Virus record (IMG/VR): IMGVR_UViG_3300042868_010856 | Span: 1-26,296 of that record | From: a virus | Direction: 5' to 3' (one strand) | Length of the DNA stretch: 26,296 nucleotides | Shown: one piece after another, positions 6,998 through 12,270 of the stretch | How positions within the stretch are numbered: the first letter of the stretch is position 1 | Layout: each line of letters opens with the position of its first letter | Notes under the pieces: generated by a model | The model's input: only the letters and a program-made list of their open reading frames with translations | What the model was told of the DNA's origin: nothing | The model's database searches: none | Position numbers and translations under genes: made by a program

Positions 6998-7543
6998 ATG
7001 AAGTGCGCTCGCTGTGATTGTGATGCAACCATTAAACAGGGCAATCAGACTTTGTGCGACAAGCACTACAGGTTTGGGCAAATGAGGGCGTCGGCCAAAA
7101 GAAACGGCAAGGTAGTCCCAACCAATGAGCAACTCGAAGCGTTTGTCAGTGTAGGAATGAACTGTCCCGATTGCGGCGTGCCTATGAACTGGCGGTCAAA
7201 GGATGGAATGCCAACGGTTGCCAGCCTACAACATTACAGAAGTGGCCGGATCGGAATCGTTTGCTTGTCCTGCAATGTCAGACATGCCGCAATGAGTGGA
7301 GACAGTTATTGCGACATGCCGAAAGACCACAAACGCTGCCCGTCTTGTTTGGAGACAAAACCAGAATTTGAGTTTTATGTGGACATCGGAAGGACCGGCC
7401 CACTCAAACGGAAAAGTATTTGCAAACAGTGTTCAAACGAAAAAACCAAGCAATGGCAAGAAAGGAACAGAGATGAATACAACGCATACCAACGAGCTTA
7501 CAGGGCAAAGCGTAAAGCAAGCGGCAATCCAGTTGAGCGGTGA
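6998..7543 (+). CDS. Zinc-finger/HNH-like endonuclease
   Basis: A 181-aa Cys-rich basic protein. Paired cysteines occur at 3/6, 56/59, 89/92, 114/117 and 142/145, so several zinc ribbons are likely. The central part, SLQHY around residues 77-80 followed by IVCLSCNVRH at 87-96, looks like an HNH nuclease core with His79, Asn93 and His96 as candidate catalytic or metal residues. The C-terminus is basic (KTKQWQERNRDEYNAYQRAYRAKRKA) and probably binds DNA. The gene has its own promoter, lower GC than its neighbours, and a 71-bp overlap with the next frame, all consistent with a mobile insertion. Nuclease activity is inferred. Confidence 0.75.
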   Translation: MKCARCDCDATIKQGNQTLCDKHYRFGQMRASAKRNGKVVPTNEQLEAFVSVGMNCPDCGVPMNWRSKDGMPTVASLQHYRSGRIGIVCLSCNVRHAAMSGDSYCDMPKDHKRCPSCLETKPEFEFYVDIGRTGPLKRKSICKQCSNEKTKQWQERNRDEYNAYQRAYRAKRKASGNPVER

Positions 7544-7751
7544 AATGCTGAATCCAAGAGAACAATTCGAGCAGGAACATTTCAACATCAGCCCCGCCAA
7601 GGTGGGCAAGCGCATCCCTGCGTTTTGGATTCACCAAGCCCCTAGCGCATGGCGCAAGTCTATGAAGTACTGGGCCGCGCTGTGGCTGGGCATCGTGCTC
7701 GGTGCCATCGGTGCTGGTGTGTTGGCTGTGTTTGTGGGGGTGGTGAGATGA
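7473..7751 (+). CDS. Small protein with C-terminal membrane segment
   Basis: A 92-aa product from the ATG at 7473 (AAGGA 8 nt upstream). A shorter 68-aa version could start at the ATG at 7545, right after the stop of the HNH gene. Both share a hydrophilic part (NPREQFEQEHFNISPAKVGKRIPAFW) and a C-terminal membrane segment (WAALWLGIVLGAIGAGVLAVFVGVV). The start is uncertain because the longer form lies 71 bp inside the upstream gene. It overlaps the next gene by 4 bp. Function unknown. Confidence 0.65.
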   Translation: MNTTHTNELTGQSVKQAAIQLSGEMLNPREQFEQEHFNISPAKVGKRIPAFWIHQAPSAWRKSMKYWAALWLGIVLGAIGAGVLAVFVGVVR

Positions 7752-7885
7752 ACGAAAAAACAGAAGGCTACCACTGCGTAGTGTGCGGCAGGTTTCTGCC
7801 AGCAGATGAATACGGCGTCATCGTGCATGACGACATCCCACACCCGCCAGAGATGGATTTTGCAGAAGAGGAGAAGCCGCAATGA
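7748..7885 (+). CDS. Small zinc-ribbon-like protein
   Basis: A 45-aa protein starting at the ATGA overlap with the previous gene. One CxxC pair (YHCVVCGRFLP) is followed by an acidic tail with a His-Pro-Pro segment (DIPHPPEMDFAEEE). It may bind one zinc with a His or as a dimer. Function unknown. Confidence 0.65.
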   Translation: MNEKTEGYHCVVCGRFLPADEYGVIVHDDIPHPPEMDFAEEEKPQ

Positions 7886-8574
7886 CGCCGTTGGTGCGGG
7901 AAATGGTCAAGATGGTATCGGTTGCTAATCTTGACCCAACTCAGATGCAGTGGTTTGATGTGACTGGAGCAATCAAAAAATACATTGGAGCAGACCCAAA
8001 ACAATACTTGTTACATCCAGCACCGTACAAAAACATGATGTTGTGTGGAAAGACAGCGCAGGGTGACTTCATGTTGTCAGTGCTGGCAGAGCCAACAGCA
8101 ACCATTGTGACTGGTTGGATTATGAAGCCGACGGGATACAAATCCCTTGGGTCGTTCCTTGTTGCCGAGCACAATGGTGAGCCAAAGACGGGAGCCGTAG
8201 ACAAGCCTATTGACCCAAAAGACCAGTCAATGATGTGCGGGATTTTGGCTATGTTTTATGCGTCGCTTGACATGAAGATTGAAGCATATGTGCCAACAGC
8301 CAAAGACACATTCACAAATCGCCGCAAAATAAAAGAAGGCAAGTTGCCCACGTACGACTGGCACACAGTGACGATTGAGCCGCCCAAGCATCAGTCAGAA
8401 TCTCGCGGCGGTACACACGCAAGCCCACGCAGGCATCAAGCAAGAGGTCATTGGCGCACTTATAAGTCCGGCAAGCGCGGCTGGGTCAAAGAGTGTTGGC
8501 GCGGCGATGCCAGCAAAGGCGCAGTGTTTAAAGATTATGAATTTAAGGAGAAACCAAATGAGAGACACGATTGA
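7882..8574 (+). CDS. Conserved phage protein with C-terminal RGHWRTYKSGKRGWVKEC motif
   Basis: A 230-aa protein. Residues 1-155 form an alpha/beta-looking domain (MMLCGKTAQGDFMLSVLAE, then TIVTGWIMKPTG). After a basic His-rich linker, the C-terminus reads ARGHWRTYKSGKRGWVKECWRGDASKGAVFKDYEF, a pattern I recall from many phage and prophage hypotheticals. The gene is visibly more AT-rich than its flanks, with different codon preference, suggesting recent acquisition. It overlaps both neighbours. Function unknown. Confidence 0.75.
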   Translation: MTPLVREMVKMVSVANLDPTQMQWFDVTGAIKKYIGADPKQYLLHPAPYKNMMLCGKTAQGDFMLSVLAEPTATIVTGWIMKPTGYKSLGSFLVAEHNGEPKTGAVDKPIDPKDQSMMCGILAMFYASLDMKIEAYVPTAKDTFTNRRKIKEGKLPTYDWHTVTIEPPKHQSESRGGTHASPRRHQARGHWRTYKSGKRGWVKECWRGDASKGAVFKDYEFKEKPNERHD

Positions 8575-8854
8575 GCTGGCCCGTGAGGCTCAGATGCCGT
8601 ATTTCTGGCAATCAGGTGAGATTGCACATCTTGAACAACTCAAACGCTTTGAAGCCCTTGCCCGTGCTGACGAGCGAGAGGCGTGTGCGAAGGTGGCTGG
8701 TTGGTTGCATCAGCAATACATTGACACCAAGGACGCGCACGAACGTCTTTCGTCAGAACCGTTTAGGTCTAGTCAATTTGGGTTTGACCAATCAACGGTT
8801 CAGCAGTCACAACGGATTGCTGACGCCATCCGAGCAAGAGGAGAAACCAAATGA
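8558..8854 (+). CDS. Small phage protein (EALARADEREACAKV type)
   Basis: A 98-aa protein. AAGGAG upstream supports the ATG at 8558 over earlier in-frame starts inside the previous gene. LKRFEALARADEREACAKVAGWL and IADAIRARGETK are typical of a widespread class of short phage proteins of unknown function. Mostly helical. It ends in a 4-bp overlap with the next gene. Confidence 0.72.
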   Translation: MRDTIELAREAQMPYFWQSGEIAHLEQLKRFEALARADEREACAKVAGWLHQQYIDTKDAHERLSSEPFRSSQFGFDQSTVQQSQRIADAIRARGETK

Positions 8855-9219
8855 ACGAACAACAACTGGCCGCAGTGAAACAGGCGCTGGGGGCGTTGAA
8901 AAAAGGCACTGGGTGGATGGAGCATGGAGAGATCATCACCGCCCTGCAATCCATCATCAGCCAAGACGCCCTCGACAAGAAGGCAGAGAACGCCCGTGAG
9001 CTTGGGTTAAATTATGACGATGAGCCAAAGATCGGCTGTGTGAACCACGACTGCGACAAGTGCAGGGCGCAGGAGCCATCTGTAAAAACTTGGGTGGGGC
9101 TGACGGATGAAGAGCGTGATGCAATTACAGTGATGCGGACGGCAAAGTGGCGCAATAGGTTCAGAAACCACGCCAAAGCCGTTGAGCAATTGTTAAAGGA
9201 AAAGAACCATGACCACTGA
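8851..9219 (+). CDS. Small phage protein with WVGLTDEE motif, copy A of a duplicated pair
   Basis: A 122-aa protein. Residues 1-50 are helical. NHDCDKCR in the middle carries a CxxC pair. The C-terminal part begins TWVGLTDEERDAI and ends LLKEKNHDH. The last third matches the 55-aa product at 9301-9468 in motif order (WVGLTDE, then KEKNH), and each is followed by a one-segment membrane microprotein. Start overlaps the previous stop. Function unknown. Confidence 0.7.
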   Translation: MNEQQLAAVKQALGALKKGTGWMEHGEIITALQSIISQDALDKKAENARELGLNYDDEPKIGCVNHDCDKCRAQEPSVKTWVGLTDEERDAITVMRTAKWRNRFRNHAKAVEQLLKEKNHDH

Positions 9220-9304
9220 AGCAATTCAAATCCTGTTGGCGCTGGCTTTTGGCGCGGCGTTTGGCCTCATTGTGGGCTGGGCATTATGGGGAGAGAAGCG
9301 ATGA
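9209..9304 (+). CDS. 31-aa membrane microprotein A
   Basis: MTTEAIQILLALAFGAAFGL followed by IVGWALWGEKR: one hydrophobic segment with a basic end. AAGGAAAAGAACC lies before the ATG. Its last codon overlaps the ATG of the next gene (ATGA). It pairs with the microprotein at 9461-9562. Confidence 0.6.
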   Translation: MTTEAIQILLALAFGAAFGLIVGWALWGEKR

Positions 9305-9468
9305 TTGACGACGACGATACACAAGAGTACGCACACCAGCGCCAGTGGGTTGGGCTGACGGATGAGGACATCGAGCAGGGCTGGAAAGAGTCTTGGGTGG
9401 ACAAGCAAGCGTTTGAGTCCGCCGTCTGGTGGGCTGAGAAAAAACTCAAGGAGAAGAACCATGGATGA
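9301..9468 (+). CDS. 55-aa phage protein with WVGLTDED motif, copy B
   Basis: MIDDDDTQEYAHQRQ followed by WVGLTDEDIEQGW and ending AEKKLKEKNHG. It starts at the ATGA overlap and resembles the C-terminal third of the 8851-9219 product, so it is likely a shortened duplicate. It overlaps the next gene by 8 bp. Confidence 0.65.
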   Translation: MIDDDDTQEYAHQRQWVGLTDEDIEQGWKESWVDKQAFESAVWWAEKKLKEKNHG

Positions 9469-9562
9469 CTGGGACCAACTGCAAACCATCTGCCTGTACG
9501 TTATCTACATGACCATCATCATTGGCTTCGGCATGTTGGTGGCTTTCTGGATCATGGCATGA
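9461..9562 (+). CDS. 33-aa membrane microprotein B
   Basis: MDDWDQLQTICLYVIYMTII followed by IGFGMLVAFWIMA: one hydrophobic segment and an acidic N-terminus. AAGGAGAAGAACC before the ATG nearly repeats the leader of microprotein A. It ends in a 4-bp overlap with the next gene. Confidence 0.6.
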   Translation: MDDWDQLQTICLYVIYMTIIIGFGMLVAFWIMA

Positions 9563-9972
9563 GAGTCAAGTACGTCAGCAAGAACACAGCCCTCAACCCT
9601 GTGGCCCGTGCCATGGCGCAGAAGAAGCTGGCCGATGACCTGACCACCCGCAAGATCAAGCTCTACATGATGGAAGACGGTGAGCCATGCGCTGACCTAC
9701 TGGAGAACTTGGCCTTGATGCTGGCGACCATCGGTGTGGCCTCAGAGATGGACCCTGACATCGGCGGTGAGGATGTGGGTGTGCGCATACTGCGTGGTGG
9801 GATGTCTGCATGCCAAGCCCTGATCAAGACGGACAAGTGGGACTCCGCTCAAGCGGTGCCCATCGAACGCGCACTGGACGAGGCGCAGGTGCTGAACCGG
9901 CGGGTACACCCCGTTTACATCGCTCGGGCAAACTCCATACGAACTGAGATTCACAACGAGGTACAGAAATGA
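9559..9972 (+). CDS. Conserved phage protein of unknown function
   Basis: A 137-aa soluble, mostly helical protein. It has a basic N-terminus (MRVKYVSKNTALNPVARAMAQKKLADDL), then GEPCADLLENLALMLATIGVASEMD and a C-terminal helix. No signal peptide, membrane segment or known catalytic motif. It overlaps both neighbours by 4 bp. Confidence 0.72.
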   Translation: MRVKYVSKNTALNPVARAMAQKKLADDLTTRKIKLYMMEDGEPCADLLENLALMLATIGVASEMDPDIGGEDVGVRILRGGMSACQALIKTDKWDSAQAVPIERALDEAQVLNRRVHPVYIARANSIRTEIHNEVQK

Positions 9973-10154
9973 AATACGAACAAGCCAAGCCGCTGGTCGA
10001 GAAGCTGATGATCATATCTACGCTTTACTTCGGTTCACCAAGCCTGTTGCGAGAGAAGATATACAACGCACTGGACGAGTTCCTGCCGGACCTCGACGAG
10101 GGATGCCGGGAGCGCGGGTGCATTGCAGTGGATGACTTTAAGGAGAAACCATGA
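9969..10154 (+). CDS. Small protein of unknown function
   Basis: A 61-aa acidic protein with helical content (LVEKLMIISTLYFGSPSLLREKIYNALDEFLPDL) and two Cys near the end (GCRERGC). It starts at an ATGA overlap and ends in one. Confidence 0.66.
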   Translation: MKYEQAKPLVEKLMIISTLYFGSPSLLREKIYNALDEFLPDLDEGCRERGCIAVDDFKEKP

Positions 10155-10330
10155 ACATCGACGAACGAGTCTGGCCCCTGCCCAACGCATTCAACATCCG
10201 AGAGGGTAGTCCGTTTGGCAAGAGTGAGAAGATGATCAAAGACCAAGAGCAATCCCTCAAGGCATCCAAGGCGGGTCAGGCCCACCGAGCCAAGACCAAA
10301 GACACTCGCTTTAAACCCAAGGCAAAATAA
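10151..10330 (+). CDS. Small basic protein of unknown function
   Basis: A 59-aa protein, MNIDERVWPLPNAFNIREGS onward, with a strongly basic C-terminus (KASKAGQAHRAKTKDTRFKP). AAGGAGAAACC precedes the ATG. It could bind nucleic acid. It overlaps the next start by one base (TAATG). Confidence 0.62.
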   Translation: MNIDERVWPLPNAFNIREGSPFGKSEKMIKDQEQSLKASKAGQAHRAKTKDTRFKPKAK

Positions 10331-10530
10331 TGCTTCGCATCTTCTTCGCCGACTTCATCCGTTTACTCCACCCCCCGACCGCCATCAAGCTGGCCGAGGA
10401 AGAGTTAAATCAAGCCCAGCGTGAATTACTTAGAGCGTACAGCTCAGAAGAGTACGCACACCACATGGCCAACTACCACGAAAAGCGCATCGAGCGCTTA
10501 ACCAAATTTATCGAACAACAGAAAGCATGA
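10330..10530 (+). CDS. Small coiled-coil protein
   Basis: A 66-aa protein with an N-terminal amphipathic stretch (MLRIFFADFIRLL) followed by a heptad-like helix (AEEELNQAQRELLRAYSSEEYAHH, then EKRIERLTKFIEQQK). Start shared with the TAATG junction. Function unknown. Confidence 0.65.
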   Translation: MLRIFFADFIRLLHPPTAIKLAEEELNQAQRELLRAYSSEEYAHHMANYHEKRIERLTKFIEQQKA

Positions 10531-10531
10531 C

Positions 10532-10744
10532 ATGAACGATCGTGAAATTGATCTGCTTGTCGCAGACCTTCAATATGAAAACCGTCAACTCAGAAACCAA
10601 CGTGACGCCGCAGTCGAAGAAGCTATCCACCTGCGACACACCCTCGAGCACATCTACGCAAAATGTGTTCTGGCCATTCAAACGGGTGGACCCTCGACTC
10701 CTCGAGGCAATCCACAAGCGCACGGTGACAAAGCATCGTATTGA
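10532..10744 (+). CDS. Small coiled-coil protein, overlapped by another frame
   Basis: A 70-aa protein, MNDREIDLLVADLQYENRQL onward, with a helical heptad pattern to about residue 45 and then a Gly/Pro-rich tail. The ATG lies just after the upstream stop (ATGACATGA) with no strong ribosome-binding site, so it is probably translated by re-initiation. The last 170 bp are shared with a second frame at 10575-10778. Confidence 0.6.
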   Translation: MNDREIDLLVADLQYENRQLRNQRDAAVEEAIHLRHTLEHIYAKCVLAIQTGGPSTPRGNPQAHGDKASY

Positions 10745-10778
10745 TCAACTCAACCAACTAGGAGAAGCAACACTATGA
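10575..10778 (+). CDS. Possible overlapping small gene
   Basis: A 67-aa frame offset by one base from the preceding gene. Its C-terminal half (WPFKRVDPRLLEAIHKRTVTKHRIDQLNQL) has a convincing charged helical pattern and G/C-rich third positions. Its stop overlaps the ATG of the next gene (ATGA), the junction style used throughout this region. The N-terminal half is Ser/Thr-rich and less protein-like, and there is no good ribosome-binding site at 10575, so the true start is uncertain. Confidence 0.45.
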   Translation: MKTVNSETNVTPQSKKLSTCDTPSSTSTQNVFWPFKRVDPRLLEAIHKRTVTKHRIDQLNQLGEATL

Positions 10779-11062
10779 CAACACCAACCAGCACCGAGAC
10801 TATCCTGCAAGAACGTGGTAACCGCTACGGCACCTTCGTTGACAATGCATCAACCTCGCAATCCCTCAAGCGCGTGATGGCGCAGCACTTGGCCAAGCAC
10901 AACAAAGAACTGGCCGACGACCAGTGGGAAGCTATGGAGATGATCGCTCACAAGCTGGCCCGCATCATCAACGGCGACCCGGACTACCACGACAACTGGG
11001 CCGACATTGCGGGCTACGCCAAGCTCGTAGCCGATCGACTCGAAACAGGCAAGGAGGCTTGA
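10775..11062 (+). CDS. DUF6378-like phage protein
   Basis: A 95-aa protein containing ILQERGNRYGTFVDNA near the N-terminus and QWEAMEMIAHKLARIINGDPDY followed by DNWADIAGYAKLVADRL. This matches the pattern of a common phage family (DUF6378 as I recall it), whose function is unknown. TAGGAGAAGCAACACT precedes the ATG. It is all-helical and of the usual length for the family. Confidence 0.8.
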   Translation: MTTPTSTETILQERGNRYGTFVDNASTSQSLKRVMAQHLAKHNKELADDQWEAMEMIAHKLARIINGDPDYHDNWADIAGYAKLVADRLETGKEA

Positions 11063-11063
11063 T

Positions 11064-11366
11064 ATGTCCGCTATCAACAACGCATGGAACCGCACAACGT
11101 CAACGGCAACGGAAGAAATGATTAAACAGCAGTATCAACAAGCCATCGGGGGTGGCGGAGGCAGCGGAGGCGTTACCACTAGCATCGCCCAAAGCCGTAT
11201 GTATCACCCCGACCGATGGGAAACTGGTACCGCCACTACGCGGTTTACTGTGACCAAAGCGTCGAACGGATACATACTCGAAACCGGTGCCGAGGTATAC
11301 ATCGCCGACACCGTCGAACATGTGCAAGGTATCGTGGCCACCATGCTGATTGCAAAGGCTGAGTGA
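11064..11366 (+). CDS. Small protein of unknown function
   Basis: A 100-aa protein with an N-terminal region (NNAWNRTTSTATEEMIKQQYQQA), a Gly-rich hinge (IGGGGGSGG) and a beta-looking C-terminus (TRFTVTKASNGYILETGAEVYIAD). It overlaps the nuclease gene by one base (TGATG). Confidence 0.68.
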   Translation: MSAINNAWNRTTSTATEEMIKQQYQQAIGGGGGSGGVTTSIAQSRMYHPDRWETGTATTRFTVTKASNGYILETGAEVYIADTVEHVQGIVATMLIAKAE

Positions 11367-11743
11367 TGGCTGATACCCCAGAGGCCAAAGTCAAGAAAAA
11401 GATTCACGCCCTCCTCAAGAGTGTCGGTGCCTATGCGGTGAACTACATCGGTGGGCAGTACGCCAACAGCGGAACCCCAGACATTCTGGTGTGCATCAAA
11501 GGCCGGTTCGTTGGTATCGAGGCCAAGGCTGGGCGAGGTAAGCCCACGCAGCTACAACTCAACAACCTACGCAACATTCACGATGCCGGTGGTGTAGCAC
11601 TCATCATCAACGAGCAGAACTTGCACACGCTTTCCGGAGCGCTACTGGCAACCGTCATTGGGGGACAGCCCTCCAACTACACCGACTTCTTACCTAAAAC
11701 TCCAATAGAGAACACCGATGAGCCAACTTTGCGCCGCAGGTAG
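11366..11743 (+). CDS. VRR-NUC domain nuclease
   Basis: A 125-aa single-domain nuclease of the VRR-NUC branch of the PD-(D/E)XK superfamily. The core is GTPDILVC (Asp39), GRFVGIEAKAG (Glu52, Lys54) and KPTQLQ (Gln64), followed by AGGVALIIN. Stand-alone VRR-NUC proteins in phages are thought to act as structure-specific or Holliday-junction nucleases. I take ATG 11366, which overlaps the previous stop, over the adjacent GTG 11363. Last gene before the promoter of the HNH gene. Confidence 0.85.
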   Translation: MADTPEAKVKKKIHALLKSVGAYAVNYIGGQYANSGTPDILVCIKGRFVGIEAKAGRGKPTQLQLNNLRNIHDAGGVALIINEQNLHTLSGALLATVIGGQPSNYTDFLPKTPIENTDEPTLRRR

Positions 11744-11758
11744 GGACTAGCGTACAAT
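11729..11758 (+). promoter_or_regulatory. Probable promoter for the HNH gene
   Basis: TACAAT at 11753-11758 is a good -10 box. The best -35 match, TTGCGC at 11729-11734, is poor, with an 18-bp spacer. The position, in the only gap between VRR-NUC and HNH genes, supports it. Confidence 0.45.
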
Positions 11759-11765
11759 AGACTCA

Positions 11766-11777
11766 TAGAATATTCTA
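11766..11777. promoter_or_regulatory. 12-bp perfect palindrome (TAGAATATTCTA)
   Basis: Located at or just after the expected transcription start of the HNH promoter and touching its AGGAG. A repressor site here would block transcription start or elongation. It is unrelated in sequence to the 14-bp palindrome. Confidence 0.4.
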
Positions 11778-11787
11778 GGAGTCAAGA

Positions 11788-12270
11788 ATGGCTAAACAGC
11801 AAACACCGGAGTCGTTTTGGGCAAAGGTATCCGTAGGAGCGCCCGCCGAGTGTTGGGAGTGGCAGCGATGTGTAAATTCGTCTGGGTACGGCAATGTCGC
11901 GTGGGGACAAAAACTATACACCGCGCATCGTGTTTCCGCGTGGTTAAGCGGTTTGGTTGCTTCGCCGTCAGCGCCTTCTAGTAGCCGCGAGCCCACACAC
12001 GTACTGCATACATGCGACAACCGTCGATGCTGCAACCCCGGGCATTTCTTCCTAGGGACGTTTTCAGACAACATGGTTGACGCGTACAAGAAGAAGCGCA
12101 AACAACAACCTACCGGCGCGCGGCATGTAAACGCCAAGCTAACCGCAGCCCAAGCGACTGAGATACGGAAGCGATATACGGCCGGCGAGCTGCAGGTTCC
12201 GTTAGCCAAAGAGTATGGCGTGTCACAGCGCGCAATTAGTTTAGTTGTTAGAGGAGAAACGTACAAATGA
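11788..12270 (+). CDS. HNH endonuclease with C-terminal HTH (homing type)
   Basis: A 160-aa protein. CWEWQ at 22-26 and GYG at 33-35 begin the HNH_3-type fold. AHR at 46-48, VLHTCDN at 72-78 and CCNPGHFFLGTFSDN at 81-95 give the HNH core (His47, His74, Asn83, His86), with cysteines that can hold a structural zinc. After a basic linker, residues 118-155 form a DNA-binding helix-turn-helix (EIRKRYTAGELQVPLAKEYGVSQRAISLVV in two parts). This architecture is that of free-standing phage homing endonucleases. It has its own promoter and overlaps the DNA polymerase gene by 4 bp. Polymerase genes are a frequent target neighbourhood for such elements. Confidence 0.85.
   Translation: MAKQQTPESFWAKVSVGAPAECWEWQRCVNSSGYGNVAWGQKLYTAHRVSAWLSGLVASPSAPSSSREPTHVLHTCDNRRCCNPGHFFLGTFSDNMVDAYKKKRKQQPTGARHVNAKLTAAQATEIRKRYTAGELQVPLAKEYGVSQRAISLVVRGETYK

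Noticed and set aside
10692-10707. Hairpin CCTCGA-CTCC-TCGAGG as terminator
   Set aside because: No T run follows and it lies within two overlapping coding frames.
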